Assembly (NCBI GenBank): GCA_963693305.1
Contig: OY855908.1
Coordinates: 25,235,993-25,299,992 of the forward strand
Reading direction: 5' to 3'
Source of the DNA: Meandrina meandrites
Lineage: Eukaryota; Cnidaria; Anthozoa; Scleractinia; Meandrinidae
DNA: 64,000 bases
How positions within the stretch are numbered: the stretch's first letter is position 1; every line of letters begins with the position of its first letter. The notes below the pieces were generated by a model that was given only the letters and a program-made list of their open reading frames with translations, did no database searches and had not been told where the DNA came from. Shown piece after piece: positions 25,843-38,200 of this stretch. The translations under genes were made by a program, and so were the position numbers.

Positions 25843-26994
25843 ATGAATAACACAACAACTAACGGAACCGTTAATAACACCGTTGGAATAAGTGACCCGA
25901 GCAAACATCCGCTTTTTCTGGCCTATTATGTCGTCTTGGTGGTTCTAACAGTAGCAGGAAACACTCTCGTATGCGTGGCCATTTACGTCGACGAACGCCT
26001 GCGCAGTCCCACCAACTGGTTCATTGCGTCACTGGCGGTCAGCGACTTGTTTTACGGGCTCGCCGGACTACCGTTCCGAATTGCGTCTCAAGTGACGTCG
26101 ATAACGAGCGCTGAAGTGTGCTCTGTGTGGATCTGGGTTGACATGGTGTGCGCTGCGGCCTCCATGGCCAACTTAGCAGTAATATCGGTAGACAGATACC
26201 TGAAAATAACCAAGCCGTTCTCTTACCACAGAAACATGACTAAAAAACGCTCGATTCTGGCAATTGGTGGCGTGTGGGTGTACGCGGCCACTTTGGCAAC
26301 TTTTGCTATAATCAAGTGGCCCGAAGCACAAGGGGTGATCCTCGACTACGGGCTTTGCCGCAATGACAACAAAGTGTTTTACACTGTCGCTAACATTGTC
26401 GCGTTCCTGTCTCCGCTCACAGTGTTGATCGTCAGTTACACTATGATCTTCCGCACGGCCTTGTTCCAGTTCAACAAAATGAAACACATGATTGTCAGCA
26501 GTAGCAGTAAAGAAGACAGACGTAAGCAAAAAAGCGTAGTGCGGGACTTCAAAGCCACCAAGACGCTGGCCGTGGTGCTGGGTACGTTCACCGTGTGCTG
26601 GGCTCCGTTTTTTATCATGTTCACCATCTCTCAATACGATCCAAATTATTTGGCGGGCGTTCCTAGAACTGTGGCCCTAGCCTTCTATTACGTGTTTTTC
26701 TTGATTTTACCGAACCTCAACAGTGCTTGCAATCCTGTGATTTACGCGTACTTTAATGCCGAGTTCCGACGCGCTTTTAGAAAGATCGTTTGGTCCTCTT
26801 GCGAGGGAGAAGGTACTGATCAGGGAAGCTACAAAAAGAGAAGGCGAAGTTCCGTAACAAGCTTTTTTCAAACGACTTTCGCACGGCGTAACAGTCCTAA
26901 CGCGGCAGCAAATGCCGATAAGAATCATAATAGTTCTGGTGAGGATGAAAAGACTTTCCTAAACGGAGACACTACTATAACTACACAAGTGTGA
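25843..26994 (+). CDS. Class A (rhodopsin-like) G protein-coupled receptor, amine-receptor-like
   Basis: A single-exon 383-residue receptor predicted at the plasma membrane. I start at the ATG of MNNTTT; the frame is open upstream but has no earlier ATG. The N-terminus has N-glycosylation sequons (N2, N3, N7, N11). Seven helices: about 27-49 (GN), 60-80 (LAVSD, D2.50), 94-119, 138-158, 180-204 (P191), 242-264 (CWAPFF) and 276-302 (NPVIY). Cys93 and Cys172 should form the extracellular disulfide; DRY is at 117-119. Asp100 sits at position 3.32, the amine anchor of biogenic-amine receptors, but 7.43 is Asn instead of Tyr and helix 5 lacks the catecholamine serines (A at 5.42 and 5.46). A basic patch KKRRRSS and a possible palmitoyl Cys320 follow helix 7. 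The tail ends TQV, a class I PDZ ligand. Ligand unknown. Confidence 0.95.
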   Translation: MNNTTTNGTVNNTVGISDPSKHPLFLAYYVVLVVLTVAGNTLVCVAIYVDERLRSPTNWFIASLAVSDLFYGLAGLPFRIASQVTSITSAEVCSVWIWVDMVCAAASMANLAVISVDRYLKITKPFSYHRNMTKKRSILAIGGVWVYAATLATFAIIKWPEAQGVILDYGLCRNDNKVFYTVANIVAFLSPLTVLIVSYTMIFRTALFQFNKMKHMIVSSSSKEDRRKQKSVVRDFKATKTLAVVLGTFTVCWAPFFIMFTISQYDPNYLAGVPRTVALAFYYVFFLILPNLNSACNPVIYAYFNAEFRRAFRKIVWSSCEGEGTDQGSYKKRRRSSVTSFFQTTFARRNSPNAAANADKNHNSSGEDEKTFLNGDTTITTQV

Positions 26995-27170
26995 CGTGAC
27001 ACCAAGAACGGTCACGCAGTGATTGCTTTAAGTGTAATGCAACACTACGAACAGCAACGCATGGAGTGATTTCTCAGTCAAATGTAACGCAACACACGAA
27101 ATGTCACGCAGTGATTCCTTGAGTTGTAACGCAACACCTTGAACGATTACGCGGGTAATAATTTCGTTGC
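26995..27170 (+). repeat. Degenerate tandem repeat in the GPCR 3' UTR
   Basis: Directly after the stop codon come about four imperfect units of 42-52 bp, each with the order GT(A/G)A(C/T)G(C/T)(A/G)ACAC, (G/C)GAA, (G/T)TCACGCAGTGATT or variant. Copies start near 26994, 27036, 27086 and 27128. The unit includes TCACGCA, the arm motif of the hairpins found elsewhere in the window. Confidence 0.7.
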
Positions 27171-28263
27171 AAGCATACATGTGAAATCAAATTAACACAC
27201 AATAACGTAATGATTGCATTATGATGCACATGTAACACAACATTGATGTTACCATGACGACTAGCGTCTGTATAATCTTAGCTTGTACAAATTTTTACAA
27301 AAAACATTCTGTAGAAATGATACATGTGAAACGTTGTAAATAGCTATATGTTACATAAGAAACAAGTCTGAAGCTTACTCAAATGAACTTGATGGCGTTT
27401 TTATCCAATGAATAATAGTTGTGTACAAAGGTGAAACATAAAAAAAAATTATTAGTGAATCATTTTGCTATTTTTGTTCTTTAACCCTCTTTTTAAATCA
27501 GTAAAGTAACATTGCCAGAGTAATAGTGTTCTAAGAAATTTTGTCTCCTTTTAGACGGTAGCAAAAAAAGGTTATGGCTAACTTTTAGCAATGAAAAGAT
27601 AGCTTGTGCACCTCTGTTGTCTCACCTCTGAATAGGCCTTTATAGATTGTGCCAGTAAATTGAGTCAAAGTTGTTGCATTCATTTATTTGTTTATAACTC
27701 AGATGGTTCATTTGTTGCTCAAAAGTTGTTGCGGCAGGCAAAAAATTCTCTTAGTTGCTCACAGCACAAAAAAAAAAATGCGCAAAACTCTGAAAACTGC
27801 CAAAAAGTTGCTGAGTACAATGTAATATATAGGCCTGTCTCCCCCCTCAGAGAAAGGGGAGCAGTGCAACAGGGGGAGGGGTGGGGCAAAGATGTACACA
27901 AGTTACTTTATGAAAACTGACTGATAAAATGTGCCCACCCAGCCTCTTTTGCTGGCATTATTTGGGTCGATGCCTGGATGGGTTGGGGGCGGGGTGCGGG
28001 AAGGGGGATTTAATCTCACACAATAATGCCAAGGATGGGGGTATCAAACGGTCCCTGAAGGGGGTTCCTAAGAAAGGTTTCCAACCATCATTTAATAAAC
28101 CAGAACTCCTACAGAAATGCTTTTGCACAACTTTGTTTCATTGAAGAGTACTTCAAAAGTTTCAAATCATGGCCATATTTGACAAGTCAATAGATAATGA
28201 ATGTCAACATGCTTTAGCTTCGTATTGTTTTTATGAAAATTTGAAGTATTATTATTATAAAAG
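27171..28263. other. GPCR downstream region / intergenic
   Basis: Likely holds the rest of the GPCR 3' UTR. I could not choose a polyadenylation signal: no clean AATAAA lies close to the stop. G-rich simple stretches occur at 27850-27890 and 27975-28010. No gene recognised. Confidence 0.4.
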
Positions 28264-29875
28264 TTAGACAGAATAAACTTCACCGTTTCGCATTGCCAAA
28301 CTCTCCAAAATGGCTTGCCACTGATCAAAAACAATCTTCTGCTCTAGACCTGTATTTAAAGGATCCCTGTTAAAATTTTAAAGTGCTTGCAAAATTTGGT
28401 CTTTGCTTGATATGCTAGCAAAATATAGACACTTGCTGATGCATTCCCATTAAAAATTGAATGATTGCTGGAAATGTCATAAATCCTGCACTGCAGTTTT
28501 TTTAATACAGAATTGAAAGCACATGACAATAACAGAAGTTGAAAGCAATAAATCAGCTATCAGCTAAAATGGAAATTCTATATACCTCTGAGTGCCAGGG
28601 AAGTGGGAAGTAGACACCCCCTTTCTTTTGAAAAAGAGTTAATTTGACAGGAATCAGTGAGACAGACATGCCCACAAAATAATAACGTTGCTGTAATCAC
28701 TGTCAGAAATGCAGTAGTACATGTACCGGTAAAATATTTCAAAGATGATGATGAAATGTTAACAATATCATGTGATTTCAACCTATAATGCTAAAAAGCT
28801 GCACCTTTTACTGAATGAAGGGAGGGGCTGGCACACTGCCAATGAGGTTAAGGTGAAAAGGCGCATCCTAAGTACTCAAACAAATCATGACCCACACTTT
28901 TTCAGTGGTGGATCCAGACCATGAACTATGGGGAGGGTAAGGCACCTTTTTTTGTGTGTACACCCAAAACATTTTTTGGAAAGGGTATCTTTCCAAAGTG
29001 TCTTTTACCAAAAATAAGAAGGGGGCTGGGCCTCCTGGTCCCCTCCCCTAGATCTGCCACTGCTCTTTCGTGCAGCAGATAATAGAAGGTCTATTATGCT
29101 CCACCCCGCCCTATAGATAATACCTTACTTTTTGACTTCGGAGGATTTGAAATATTGACACACCCAAGCCTCCTTTTTTCTGTTTTTTTTTGGCTCTATC
29201 CCCTTCAAAAGGCATACTAAGGACAAATCAAAGCCCTTTTCCTTCCGTGGTTTATAGAACCAAACCCACTTTTAAAAAGTCTATTTGCACTTTGACAAAA
29301 GATCAAAATCAAGGTCTAGCACATCATACATTTTAGTGCTCTTGATGTCGTTGTACAACTGCCTGTATATATTGCTTATTTTATTTTTTTTTTTTTGAAA
29401 AAAAGTATGTTTTGAAAAAAATGTATAAAGCTAAAATTATGAAGACAAAAACATCACGAGCTTGGTTCGACGAAATAAAAGGAAGGACACCGCTCACAAA
29501 ATTTTTCACAGAGTTTGATTCGCAACGGCATGAGAACTTTTTATTTATACCTTTTGTAAGCTTTTTATACCTCCACATCGAACGCTGGACTCCTGGAAAA
29601 ACTAGAAGGCTCGTTAATCGACGCTATAAAAAGTTTAAAACAACACCGAACCGCCGGAACGAGAACGCTAGGGTCGCGCGAGGCCGAACAATTTAGGCGA
29701 ACACGAACGAACACAAAATTTTCGATATAAGTCGGTTAATCTTTTAAAATGCTTAATTTCTTATCCCTTCCTTTAACAATTGCGTCATTTCTAACTAAAC
29801 AATATTCCGAATTAAAGTAGCTTATTCCTGCTTACCTTTAAAATGCTGCTTTAATCCAGGTAGCTGCGTTTCCAT
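28264..29875 (-). CDS. Small two-exon gene candidate, function unknown
   Basis: The first coding exon, 29836-29875, reads METQLPGLKQHFK and ends in phase 1 at a consensus donor (AAAG|GTAAGC). A terminal exon, 28264-28349, follows an ATACAG acceptor in the matching phase and reads LEQKIVFDQWQAILESLAMR.. to a TAA, amphipathic and gene-like. Joined directly they give a 42-residue product; an internal phase-1 exon may be missing, which I searched for and did not find. An initiator-like CAAAATGGCGACC lies about 55 bp upstream of the ATG and its own ATG opens a 13-codon upstream frame (29891-29932). I do not recognise the family. Exon borders are seen; joining them is inference. Confidence 0.4.
28903..29062. 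mobile_element. hAT-like MITE (CAGTGG-GGATCCAG ends), copy 1
   Basis: The left end CAGTGGTGGATCCAG and right end CTAGATCTGCCACTG are imperfect inverted repeats. Flanking 8-mers CACTTTTT and CTCTTTCG are only partly alike. The same end type occurs at 45753-45929. It lies in the inferred intron of the small gene at 28264-29875. No coding capacity. Confidence 0.6.
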
Positions 29876-29890
29876 CTTGTCTTCTTTTGT

Positions 29891-29936
29891 TTATCGCTGT
29901 GAATTTTCCCGCCAAGCCTTGAAGGTCGCCATTTTG
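29891..29936 (-). promoter_or_regulatory. YY1/initiator-like element with upstream ORF
   Basis: On the minus strand CAAAATGGCGACC fits the YY1 core AANATGGCG, commonly found at transcription starts. If transcription begins here, the embedded ATG starts a 13-codon frame ending TAA at 29891, 15 nt before the main ATG, so it could damp translation. Inference from motif and position. Confidence 0.35.
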
Positions 29937-29939
29937 TTT

Positions 29940-30988
29940 GTTGCAGCCGTTTCAAACCGAGGCTCAATGGCCAGGCTCAAAGGGGAGAAAAGAAATTGAA
30001 ATGATCGGAGAAAAATGAGAGAAAAAGAGAACACGGCACAGGAATCACATCCGTTTGACGGGTGAATAAATAGAAGTGGTCGTCAAGGAAACATTTATTG
30101 TACCCAGGACCCGCGCGCGTGAAGAAATCCCAGATCCCGGATGTTCCAGTTCCTTGGTCACGTATCTGGAAAAGATTATTTTTGTCGAAGCTGGTTTTGA
30201 GTCATAAATTATCTTGAACGCTTCAAACTTCAAAGATGCCCATATGGGAAGTCTCGAAATCTATTGTACTCGCTCTCTTTTTAGCCGTTAAAAAATTTCC
30301 ATCGACTCGTCACGTCACGTCACGTCAGTTACGTCACGTAGGGGCCTTGCGTTATGACCCAAATAAAAACTACGCGGAAAGATTAGAGCACATCGCGCCA
30401 TTAAAAACCCGCTTGTGGCATTCTATTCGGGTTGTTTTTTAAAAAAACCTGCTAAGGGATTATCGTCTTCTTTCACCACAGATTCTCCTTTTTTTTTCAG
30501 TTTGGTGAATTTAAACTACTTTCAGTCAATCTCGTCCCGAAGGCTATTCGTGGATTTTCAGTGTATAGTTACTTTTTGGGAGCCCTTACTTGTTGCGCCT
30601 GTTACTAATGGCTTTGTTTCGTTTTGTTAATTTTAATTGCTTTTTTTTTTGTTTTTTTGTTCTGTGTTTTCAAAAAAATTGTAAATACCAGAGGAAACGG
30701 CGATTTAAGCATAATATGGGGCTAAATGGCGCCTTGCACCACGCATCGCGCGTGCGTCAGGGATTTACCGCACTGTGCATTCGATCAACAATGGCTTACG
30801 TAATCGGGAAAATTTTCGAAAAAATGGAGTTGAAAGATCAGCGCTGGAAAAGTCAAATGCAATTTTGTTATTCGAGAGACCTCGTTCCCAGGGCTTTTCC
30901 CTTCTTCGTGGGGGCGGTCGGGACGTTGGTTATTCGAGCGCAATCGACAAGGCCCTCGCACTCGGTGAGAAAAATCATTCTTCTTCTA
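29940..30988. other. Intergenic region with clustered CRE half-sites
   Basis: At 30308-30339 the motif CGTCA is repeated at 5-bp spacing (CGTCACGTCACGTCACGTCA, then TTACGTCACGTA), an unusual cluster of ATF/CREB half-sites. Frames on the plus strand here (30236-30442, 30590-31282) have no recognisable domain and the second runs into a mobile element, so I do not call them genes. Confidence 0.4.
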
Positions 30989-31184
30989 GCGGTGGCAAAC
31001 GAGGACACAATGTGTCCCTGCTTGCCCCCGCGCGAAACTTCAGTTGAGTGCCCAAAATTTGTGTCCGAAACACAAAAAACGTTTCTGAATTCTTTTAAAA
31101 ACATTTTCTATCCGCAACAAATGTTCCCCCGTTTGCTCGCCCAAGAAAACATGAGCCACAATGTGTCCTCGTTTGCCGCCGCCT
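30989..31184. mobile_element. Foldback element GGCAAACGAGGACACA, copy 1
   Basis: The left end CGGTGGCAAACGAGGACACA and right end TGTGTCCTCGTTTGCCGCCG are inverted repeats of about 20-25 bp. Interior motifs (CAACAAATGTT, GACACAAA, CCGTTTGC) match the larger copy at 58859-59154. No coding capacity. Confidence 0.7.
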
Positions 31185-32289
31185 TTAGTCGTCGCGGTGT
31201 GACGAGCGCTTGTGGAACACTTCGAAACAAAATATTTTTAAAAAATCAGCTTTGTTTGGTAGGGTTAGGCCGAATGGGTTAACAAGAGAGAGAACAGAAT
31301 GAACAGCAAGACAGGCCAGTTTAAAATAAATAAATGTATTTCTAAGCATAGCCTTAAGACATTACTTACACAACAAAACACTTCATTCAGAATGGTTGGT
31401 ACAAACTGAATTGAATAAAAACTCGCTATATCACAAAACCTTCCCTTGCTCCTAGTTAACAATGCTAAGCATCTCTTTACACAGTATCCATACATTTCTT
31501 CAGTAATCTTTATTACCAGCCTGGAGTTGATAAGGTCAATCAAGATTTGCTTAGAAAAATTACATAACATACAGGTAACAAAATAGAAGCACCACGACAG
31601 AAAACCGAAAAAATATATATACAAGATACTCCAAGTTGACAATAAACTTGAACGTTCCATCCCCTGTCGACGCGCCACAATGCATGTAGCTTCCCTGACA
31701 AAAAAAACCGACGCCCTTCACAACGGACGCTTCATAAAACAATGGAAACGTTGCATCCCTATGTCTTAAACAAATAATAGTTAAGGAAGGAGTTCTTTAC
31801 AGTAAATTTTCTATAAATTTGGCCAGGACGTCAGCTTGTGCATGTCCGTAGTAGAAAGGTGTCCTTTACGGCAACATGACCGTAAGTCGGTTGTCAGTGG
31901 ACTGCAACTAACTTTCGCTGCTTGAATAACCATTGGTAGAGAAGAGCTCAAGTCGCAGAACAAGTGCTGTCTTGAGCAAATCCTCCTGCAAGTACCTGAA
32001 GACATATAGATTACAGTAATGACAATTATCCAATCAGAGATTGCCACCCTCAGCTTGTACCTAGCAGGATACGTCATGTTACTTGGCAACGCCACTGTCA
32101 AAAAACTCGCGGGCTCAGTCAACTCAAACTGTTTTTGTACCCAACCAAATCTCCTGCACTGCTGTTTTCCTGTTTTCCTTTGGTTGTCACGCAACGCTTC
32201 TGGAAAAGCCTTATTGCGTGACGATCTCAAAATAGTTCATGATCAGTTTGCTACAAAAAGGAAGTCTTCGGATCAGCAGGTGCAGAGGG
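31185..32289. other. SMARCE1 downstream region (3' UTR side)
   Basis: This lies 3' of SMARCE1 on the minus strand and probably contains its 3' UTR. A hairpin with TTGCGTGAC arms lies at 32186-32222, about 70 bp beyond the stop codon. No gene recognised; frames at 31265-31678 and 31811-32230 have no supporting features. Confidence 0.4.
32186..32222. repeat. GTCACGCAA/TTGCGTGAC hairpin A
   Basis: GTCACGCAA at 32186-32194 is mirrored by TTGCGTGAC at 32214-32222 with a 19-nt loop. It lies in the presumed SMARCE1 3' UTR. Same arms as hairpins at 54820, 60654, 61218 and 61631. Confidence 0.8.
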
Positions 32290-35200
32290 TCAAGTCGTGG
32301 CTGGTTTACATTCCCCCGGCGAAGGTTCGCTATCAGTACTCTTGCCTGGAACCACTGTGTTCAAATTCGTCTCATTTTCACTCGGGGGCTCACACAGCTA
32401 GATGAAGAAAAAACATATCATATCAGTCAGTACAGCAGAGAATGTTCGCCTCGAGGTTGCGCGAACAGGCTCGGTATAGTGATTAGCAAAACCCTGTCAT
32501 CTTCACAAAACTTTGCATACACAGAGAATCTCTTTTACCTTTTTAAGGGCGTCATTGAATTTCTCGCTATCATCAAGAAACTTTCGCTTTTTGCTCTCGA
32601 ACTTTTCTTCGATTTGTTGCAGCTCACTTTCCAGCTTTTTCTGGACAAAAAAGAACAAACAAAAATGAACCATAAACATTAGCCTGCAAACCTGGGGGCA
32701 ACGCGCGGCTCGCCGCTCGCGCGCTGCTACCAAACTCGCAGCCACCAAAGAGAGCCTGCTCTCTTTAGCATCTCATAAACAACCACTTTTTTATTTACAA
32801 GAAAAAGTCTGAAAACGAAAGGGCCTAACATCATTTTCGATTCGTTGTCGATCGGAAGCAATCGAAGTGCTAATTTTTCTCTGCCTAGTCAAAGTTATAG
32901 TAAGTTTAACTTGATCTCCTCTTGAGATGTTTTTAGAAGCTTCCAGTTTAACTATCAGTAACATAGGAAGTGTCCACAATACGGAGATGCCCGCCTTATT
33001 TGGATAGAGTTGTAAATAAAATCTGGTTTCTTGTGGACCAAGTAAACTCTCTGTAATTGTCCGCATTAAGGGCGATTTACACGTTACGAGTTTCTCGCAT
33101 GCGACAAACTTACGCCATGACCTCAACACGAATCGTGTCGTGTAACTCAACCTACAACATCCTTACAACAGACGTGTAAATGGTTCTAGGTCATGTGGTG
33201 GGCTTGACCGTGTAAATCGCTCTTAATGGAGAGAATTTTGACTGGAATACTGAGGTTGCATCTACTGAAGAAATTTTTTAAAAAATCAAAAACAACTAGA
33301 ACGCCGCGTTACCTGATGAGCTATAAGCGACTGCACTTGTCTTTTAAGTACTCCCAGACGAGACTTGGTCACAACTACATCAAACAAAAAACGTGTGTAA
33401 GTGTTAAAAACGATCTTGAGCTAGCAATTACACTGTGCACTAATTTGTAGTAAGCGCAAGTGACGGAAACGATAAGCATTTGTTAACCGAAATGCATCGC
33501 TTCTAAACGCATCTTAACGACTTCATCGGTTTCATATTTGACTGGCTACCTGGTGAACTTGCCTACGAGTCTAAAGTATTGAAAATGTGGATTAGCGGAA
33601 GCCTTTTGCTAGTGATGAAGTTCTCGCAGTGGTATCTTTTATAGGCTGTAAACACTGAAAGCTTCGGCTGTTGTTGATCAGTTGCGCAAATATTTTAGTT
33701 TCAAAGCATTTTAATGGCAGATGGAGATTTATACCATGCCAAAGAAAAAAAAAGCCAATCAGACGGTATTAAATTCAACCTTCCCATCGTGCGCTGCGAT
33801 CTTATTCCCGACGAAATTTGGTGAGCGTATTTGCTATGGCATCGTGTAAAATAGTTATGCAACACTTGGCACTTGTATTTTCTTGGTATTAACACTCGCC
33901 TAAAGGCTCGTGTGTATAAAGAGAAAATACAAGTGACTCGTGGGATATTCCATGTTATTATTCCACTATTACGCCATTTTACTATATTTGGGCAAAAGAA
34001 CGCGAAAAATATGCCACGTTATTACAATGTAGAACAGGGCAAAAATACGGACTGAAAGCCAAGCAACAAAATGGCCGGACTAAACTTTATTTTATTAGTG
34101 GAATAATAAATCCCTTATTCGATGGTTTAAAATATAATACGAGCGGACATTTTGCTCACTGCTCGTATTTTTCCTCGCCCCTTTGGGGCTCAGAAAAATA
34201 CTACGCAACTCGAATAAGGTGTATGTATACCACTCGAAAGCGTTGCATAACTGGTATGACTTTTGAATGTCACCTGTTCGCACGTCTCTGACCACCGTAT
34301 CACTGAATATTTCCGACATCAATTTGTGATTTCGATGAAACCGCCCGGCGGATATGTGCTTCACAGAGAAGGCATCATCTTCATCTGAGAAGAAAATAAA
34401 CATGATATCAATTACGTAGAACCTCCATACCAAGAAAAGGAAGGAAGGCATTAGTAAAAAGACTACGGTGGTATGCAGGAAACTGCCCCCTTCTGAAACT
34501 AGGGGCGCCTGCCATTAGTCAGAACTGGCCGGCCGGTGTGGTGGTTTGGAATGTGAAATGGACCTTTCACGAAATGTACCCACAAACCAGCCACAGCTTT
34601 ATTAAGTGCTGGTTTACAATATTTATCCATTGACTGATTTAACTGGACAAATCTGACTAACAACGGAATTCTGTTCTCGCCGAAATATACCGGTCTGGTC
34701 GGCCAGTTCTGACTAATGGAAAGCGCCTTTGGTTTCTTCTCTTACTGTTTTCATGTGGGCTTAAACGAAGTTTATGTCTAAAGCAGTAAAAAACGCTAAT
34801 AATGAAAGTACCATCATCGTCATCCACAGGTTGAATGCCAAACCTTGCATCATCTAGTTTCTGTGAAAAGAAATGTGCAAATAATGTCATTATAATCAGA
34901 CACACACAGAGCATGGAGAAATAGAGGTATTCAGAGATGTTGTGGTTCAATGTCATCCTTGATTCAAATTTTATTTTCCTTCGATTCTGGGTGTGGTAAG
35001 GTATGATAATGAGTTTACAACAAAGGAAAATAAAATTTGAACCACAGCAGAGACACATTTACTCAAAAAAGAGAGAGAAACTTCAAAGAAGGACGCTGAG
35101 CTAAATATTGCTCGCTCTTTCTAACGTCATTCATTCCCTTTTTGTTCTAATTTTTCAAACTTTGTTTAAAATCTGACGGCAAAAGAACTCACCCCAAATG

Positions 35201-38200
35201 GCATAGAACCCATCATGGCTCTTTCCATTGCTTGCTGCTCTTGCAGTGCGGCTTGTGCTGTAAGAAACAACAAAATCCAGTTTTTGTCTAAGCATTTACT
35301 GTGTAGTTTGTCTGGTGAGAGTAACCTCAAGGAAGACTTGTACAATGAAAGATGTTATTTGAAGATTTATAGGGTGCAGACGTCAAGCAAAATATTTGGT
35401 ATCAAAATTAAGGGTGCACCATTTGACTGTGCTGGACATAGTTTGTAATTTTTATAAAACTAAAAATTGTCCCAGGGGGTTCTTCCTTAATTAAGTTATA
35501 TAGGTATCCGTATGTGAAAGGGCAAAGGGCGTGGGTTTCAAGCCAGTTTGGACTGAGATCATCATCATCAGTTCCTTTTCCCCTTTTTTGTCCTTTTTTG
35601 TCTGAAATAGGGTACAGATCATTTTTGGTATTGAATAGGGTATGGTCGTGCACTCTTGGCAGTAATTAGGTATAAGTCTTGGAAGAAACTTTTTTTATTA
35701 CAACTGCTGTTACCGGTAGTTATCTCTTGAGAAGTACCGGTATGCTTAAATTAATATTAGGAATCTGAAGCTCTTGTCAAATGTTTGAACTCAAATCAGA
35801 GGCTGCACTTCCTACATTTAGGTAGGTCCTGGTCTGAAATACATGTACAATCTCCATACTTTTAATGTATTTACCCGTTTATTACTGTGAAAGAACATGG
35901 CATCACAGCCAATGGAATGAAAGAATCAAAGATCTCTTCGAGATTCGACTATTTCGCATGGAGTATGTGTTGGCGAAATGCTAGTATCGAAAGCGATTTG
36001 CGATGCATTAACCCATTGACTCACAGTCCAGAAGGCTTTTATTAGCACGCACCCAACCCCCTCCCCCCCCCCAAAAAAAAATTCCTGGCTCTTTTACGGC
36101 ATTTAACACAAACGTGCGAGTGGGAAAAATATACCACATGCGTACTAAATTCAGACAAATAATTTCTTTCTGAAGTAAATGTTTATTAAAACTAGACACG
36201 CTGAAAGGCCAATTCATGAATTGAATTGTTAATTATCAACCTTGATAAATTGACCCGAAACCAGACTTGAAGACGGTGAAAAAATCTCTTCACCTCCGCG
36301 CGTCATTTTAACAACTCGCAAAAACACGAACTCTTTGTACAAAATATAACACTAGTTCAAAACACTCTGGTGAAAGGTAGGTTTTCATTCTGTACAACTG
36401 TTACTGACATTTATTTAACCACCAGTAGTATTATCTTGGTACAGCGATAATTGGGGATAATAATTTGCGAATCATGGTGCCGTGAGATAGCGGAAAACTA
36501 CTGAATTCCTTCCACAAAATTAACACTCAGATTGCTTTTTATGCTATCCATCACTATAACTATTAACAAAAAAAATACTTGTTTGCATTTTCCGAAGTAC
36601 TGTAGTAAATCTTTGCCTGTAAAAGGTCGTAAACTGAACACAAGTATCAAATAAACAACAACGCAATGGTAAGTCGGCCGCACGCTGCATATCAGATGTC
36701 ACCATGTGCTTTTCAAATCAATACGCTTCTAGAAGCCTAAAATTCCAAACGTAAACTGGGCAAATGAAAGAAACTTGAAGGAAGTTTTGTTTTAGATTAA
36801 TTCTCATTTCAAGATGTAGCTACTAATGTATCAAAGCTTCAAAATTCTGCATATTTAAGTAAGTTTAATTTTAGCCCGATGGCTCTTTGCAGTCAATTTT
36901 TCACTAAGTGGCTTTACCGATCCTTCTAAAAATTCCATTTAAGTTCGAAGCAATATTGTTCATTACCATTTTCCTGTCTGAAGTCTTGAGAAGCTGCAGT
37001 GTTCAAGTCCGTGAATTGTGGTCAAAACAAAAGATTGCGTGACGAGCTAAAAATACTTCTTTCAATGAAGACGACAAACAATAGACTTATAACAATTGGC
37101 CAATATCCTGTGACAATGAAGATTCGCAGCAGCTTTTAAGCATGTAAAACTAAGCGATTCAATTGATGAATAGCACAGATCTTTGAAAAATACCTACCTT
37201 TAGTTTGCAAAAGGCTAGACAGGCTAAATGACGAGTGACGCGTGAAAATAACACTTCGGGATCGAGAAGTGCTGACGCATTCCTATCCAATGACGTTTTT
37301 ATCGCCCACAGGGAAAAGTATTCCCTTGACAAATTAAAACAGTCCCTTGAGAGTATACAAAAATGTGTGTCAGAGAGTGCCCCGATCATCCCATTTCTTA
37401 CCATTTTCCTTGGTAACCAAGCAAAATAGTCAAAATAACAGACAGATAATTTGTCCTCTCTTTACCTCTTCCTTTTGCCACAATCCATGCTTGGTAGGCT
37501 GGTGAGTTGTGGTAGGCCTTCATGGCTTCATTATACTCTTGCTAAAATGGTAGAACAAAAACATTACTAACTCTCACAACCCACACCTTTACTTGGTGGT
37601 AACATACTCTCACCACAGCAAGTTAATTCCCCACCCCCCCCCCCCCCCCCCCCCGCTCCCCCCAACAACTGGAACTCTCAATTTTGATTCCACAATGTGG
37701 AGGGATAAATTCCAAAGCAGAATAATTTTTGAGATACTGGTGCAAATAACGGTACTTGATACCAATTGTGCACCTGCAAGCATGAAAAGGATGTATTCAC
37801 TACAAAGATGGTCAAGCCTCCCTGTGCAAGCACTGCTCACAACGGACCAACTCCTGCAAGCAACCACTTTTCCCAAATTTCTCAGTATAGTTGGAACCTC
37901 TCAACTGCTACCACTTTTAACCTGTTCTAGGGCTGCTGATTTAAAATGTGCTGATTGGATAATGAGATGTGAATTATGATATGACGATAATGTGCTTAGA
38001 ACACTTTACTTCTCATATCCAGTGCTCTCAAGTGACACAGTGCTCACAAGTGACAGCTATGTAGAAATTGCACTGGAAACACTGAAACCTCTTTAAAGGA
38101 ACCCTCCACTGTTTTTACAAGTATTGCTTAAAATGTTCCGAATGTGCTCATTAGTAGATCCTATATTAAAAAAATGCCTTACCTAGCGAACTGATTTTTT

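Noticed and set aside
26173..26634. 153-residue minus-strand frame
   Set aside because: Antisense shadow of the GPCR coding sequence; no domain.
30590..31282. 230-residue plus-strand frame
   Set aside because: It runs through a T-rich stretch and the foldback element at 30989-31184; no domain, so it is not a credible protein.
31265..31678. 137-residue minus-strand frame
   Set aside because: Hydrophobic low-information frame in the SMARCE1 downstream region with no ATG context, splice or family support.
36059..36080. Poly-C/poly-A junction as a retrogene tail
   Set aside because: No processed gene copy or target duplication accompanies it; taken as simple sequence.
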